Positions 63,967-64,000 of a stretch of 64,000 bases of DNA are shown here, in pieces. The notes beneath the pieces are model-generated. The model saw only the letters and a program-made list of their open reading frames with translations, was not told the origin of the DNA and made no database searches. The position numbers were made by a program, and so were the translations under genes. Source of the stretch: Polyangiaceae bacterium (lineage in GTDB: Bacteria > Myxococcota_A > Polyangia > Polyangiales > Polyangiaceae); contig JAWKRG010000015.1 of the NCBI GenBank assembly GCA_041389725.1, forward strand, positions 124,001 to 188,000, read 5' to 3'. The stretch's first letter is position 1; the number at the start of each line of letters is the position of its first letter.

Positions 63967-64000
63967 GGCGGCCAAGAAGCACGCTCTCGGCGAGGTCACC
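63959..64000 (+). CDS. start of an unknown gene, cut by window edge
   Basis: GTG 63959 in GAGTGGCT, with GAGGAG about 12 bases upstream, gives VAKAAKKHALGEVT before the edge. Only 14 residues are visible. The neighbour suggests a modification or defence gene, but these residues cannot prove it. Confidence 0.45.
   Translation, partial: MAKAAKKHALGEVT

Larger units (their letters stand above)
56323..64000. mobile_element. apparent integrative genomic island at tRNA-Pro, right end outside the window
   Basis: Begins at the 3' end of tRNA-Pro(CGG). The tyrosine recombinase gene is the first gene inward (56465-57583), followed by an AlpA/HTH-17-type protein and mostly unrecognised genes. This is the standard layout of a tRNA-integrated element. 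I found no second copy of the tRNA 3' end in the window, so the other boundary and full content are unknown. Cargo includes a probable PD-(D/E)XK nuclease, an acidic protein and an HTH gene overlapping a gene that leaves the window. Confidence 0.75.

Overview
The window looks like chromosomal DNA of a myxobacterium-type organism (Myxococcota, most likely Polyangiales). This is inferred from gene style, not from a marker gene. The signs are very high GC with GTG/TTG starts, many Cys-lipidated secreted proteins with long Gly/Ser/Ala linkers, Ser/Thr kinases with a membrane segment and Pro-rich tail, an FHA-sigma54 activator, an MglA-like GTPase, MopE-type Cys/Asp motifs, FG-GAP repeats with a MYXO-CTERM-like tail, and IgGFc-binding, DUF1592 and DUF1501 proteins.

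Layout. 1-11.9 kb: a lipoprotein cut by the left edge, a TPR/PEGA envelope protein, a DUF350 protein with a membrane aminopropyltransferase, a Ser/Thr kinase, a gamma-glutamyltransferase, two M16-like proteins without the zinc motif, and a Cys-rich lipoprotein. 11.9-16.7 kb: a long structured leader, coenzyme B12-dependent ribonucleotide reductase (nrdJ) and two related small lipoproteins ending at a clear terminator. 16.8-19.9 kb: an MglA-like GTPase, histidine kinase and thiL. 20-28 kb: argH coupled to a dynamin-like GTPase, an M48 protease, homoserine kinase and hflX. 28.1-31.6 kb: three start/stop-coupled genes (FHA-sigma54 activator, Ser/Thr kinase, secreted protein). 31.7-37.4 kb: LamG, M15/FG-GAP, GH18 and GH26 secreted proteins. 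37.4-45 kb: typA, a cupin regulator, a DUF1592 cytochrome-like gene that is broken in this sequence, DUF1501 and a lytic-transglycosylase-like lipoprotein. 45-56.2 kb: small envelope proteins, a DUF4143 ATPase with a 35-bp palindrome at its start, a patatin-like protein, nadB, etfBA, an IgGFc-binding lipoprotein, a methyltransferase and a decayed MntA/HepT pair.

From 56.3 kb to the right edge there is an apparent integrative island beside tRNA-Pro(CGG). It has a tyrosine recombinase, an AlpA/HTH-17-type protein, several unrecognised proteins, a very acidic protein, a two-gene unit with a probable PD-(D/E)XK nuclease, a divergent pair of a helical protein and a glycine-zipper membrane protein, and an HTH protein overlapping the start of a gene that leaves the window. 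This is the best place to look for an undescribed (possibly defence) system.

The most striking technical observation is at 41.0-41.5 kb. Ten single-base insertions and deletions break the DUF1592 gene, yet the protein can be read through by switching frame each time and the net shift is zero. That pattern suggests a local consensus error more than a decayed gene.
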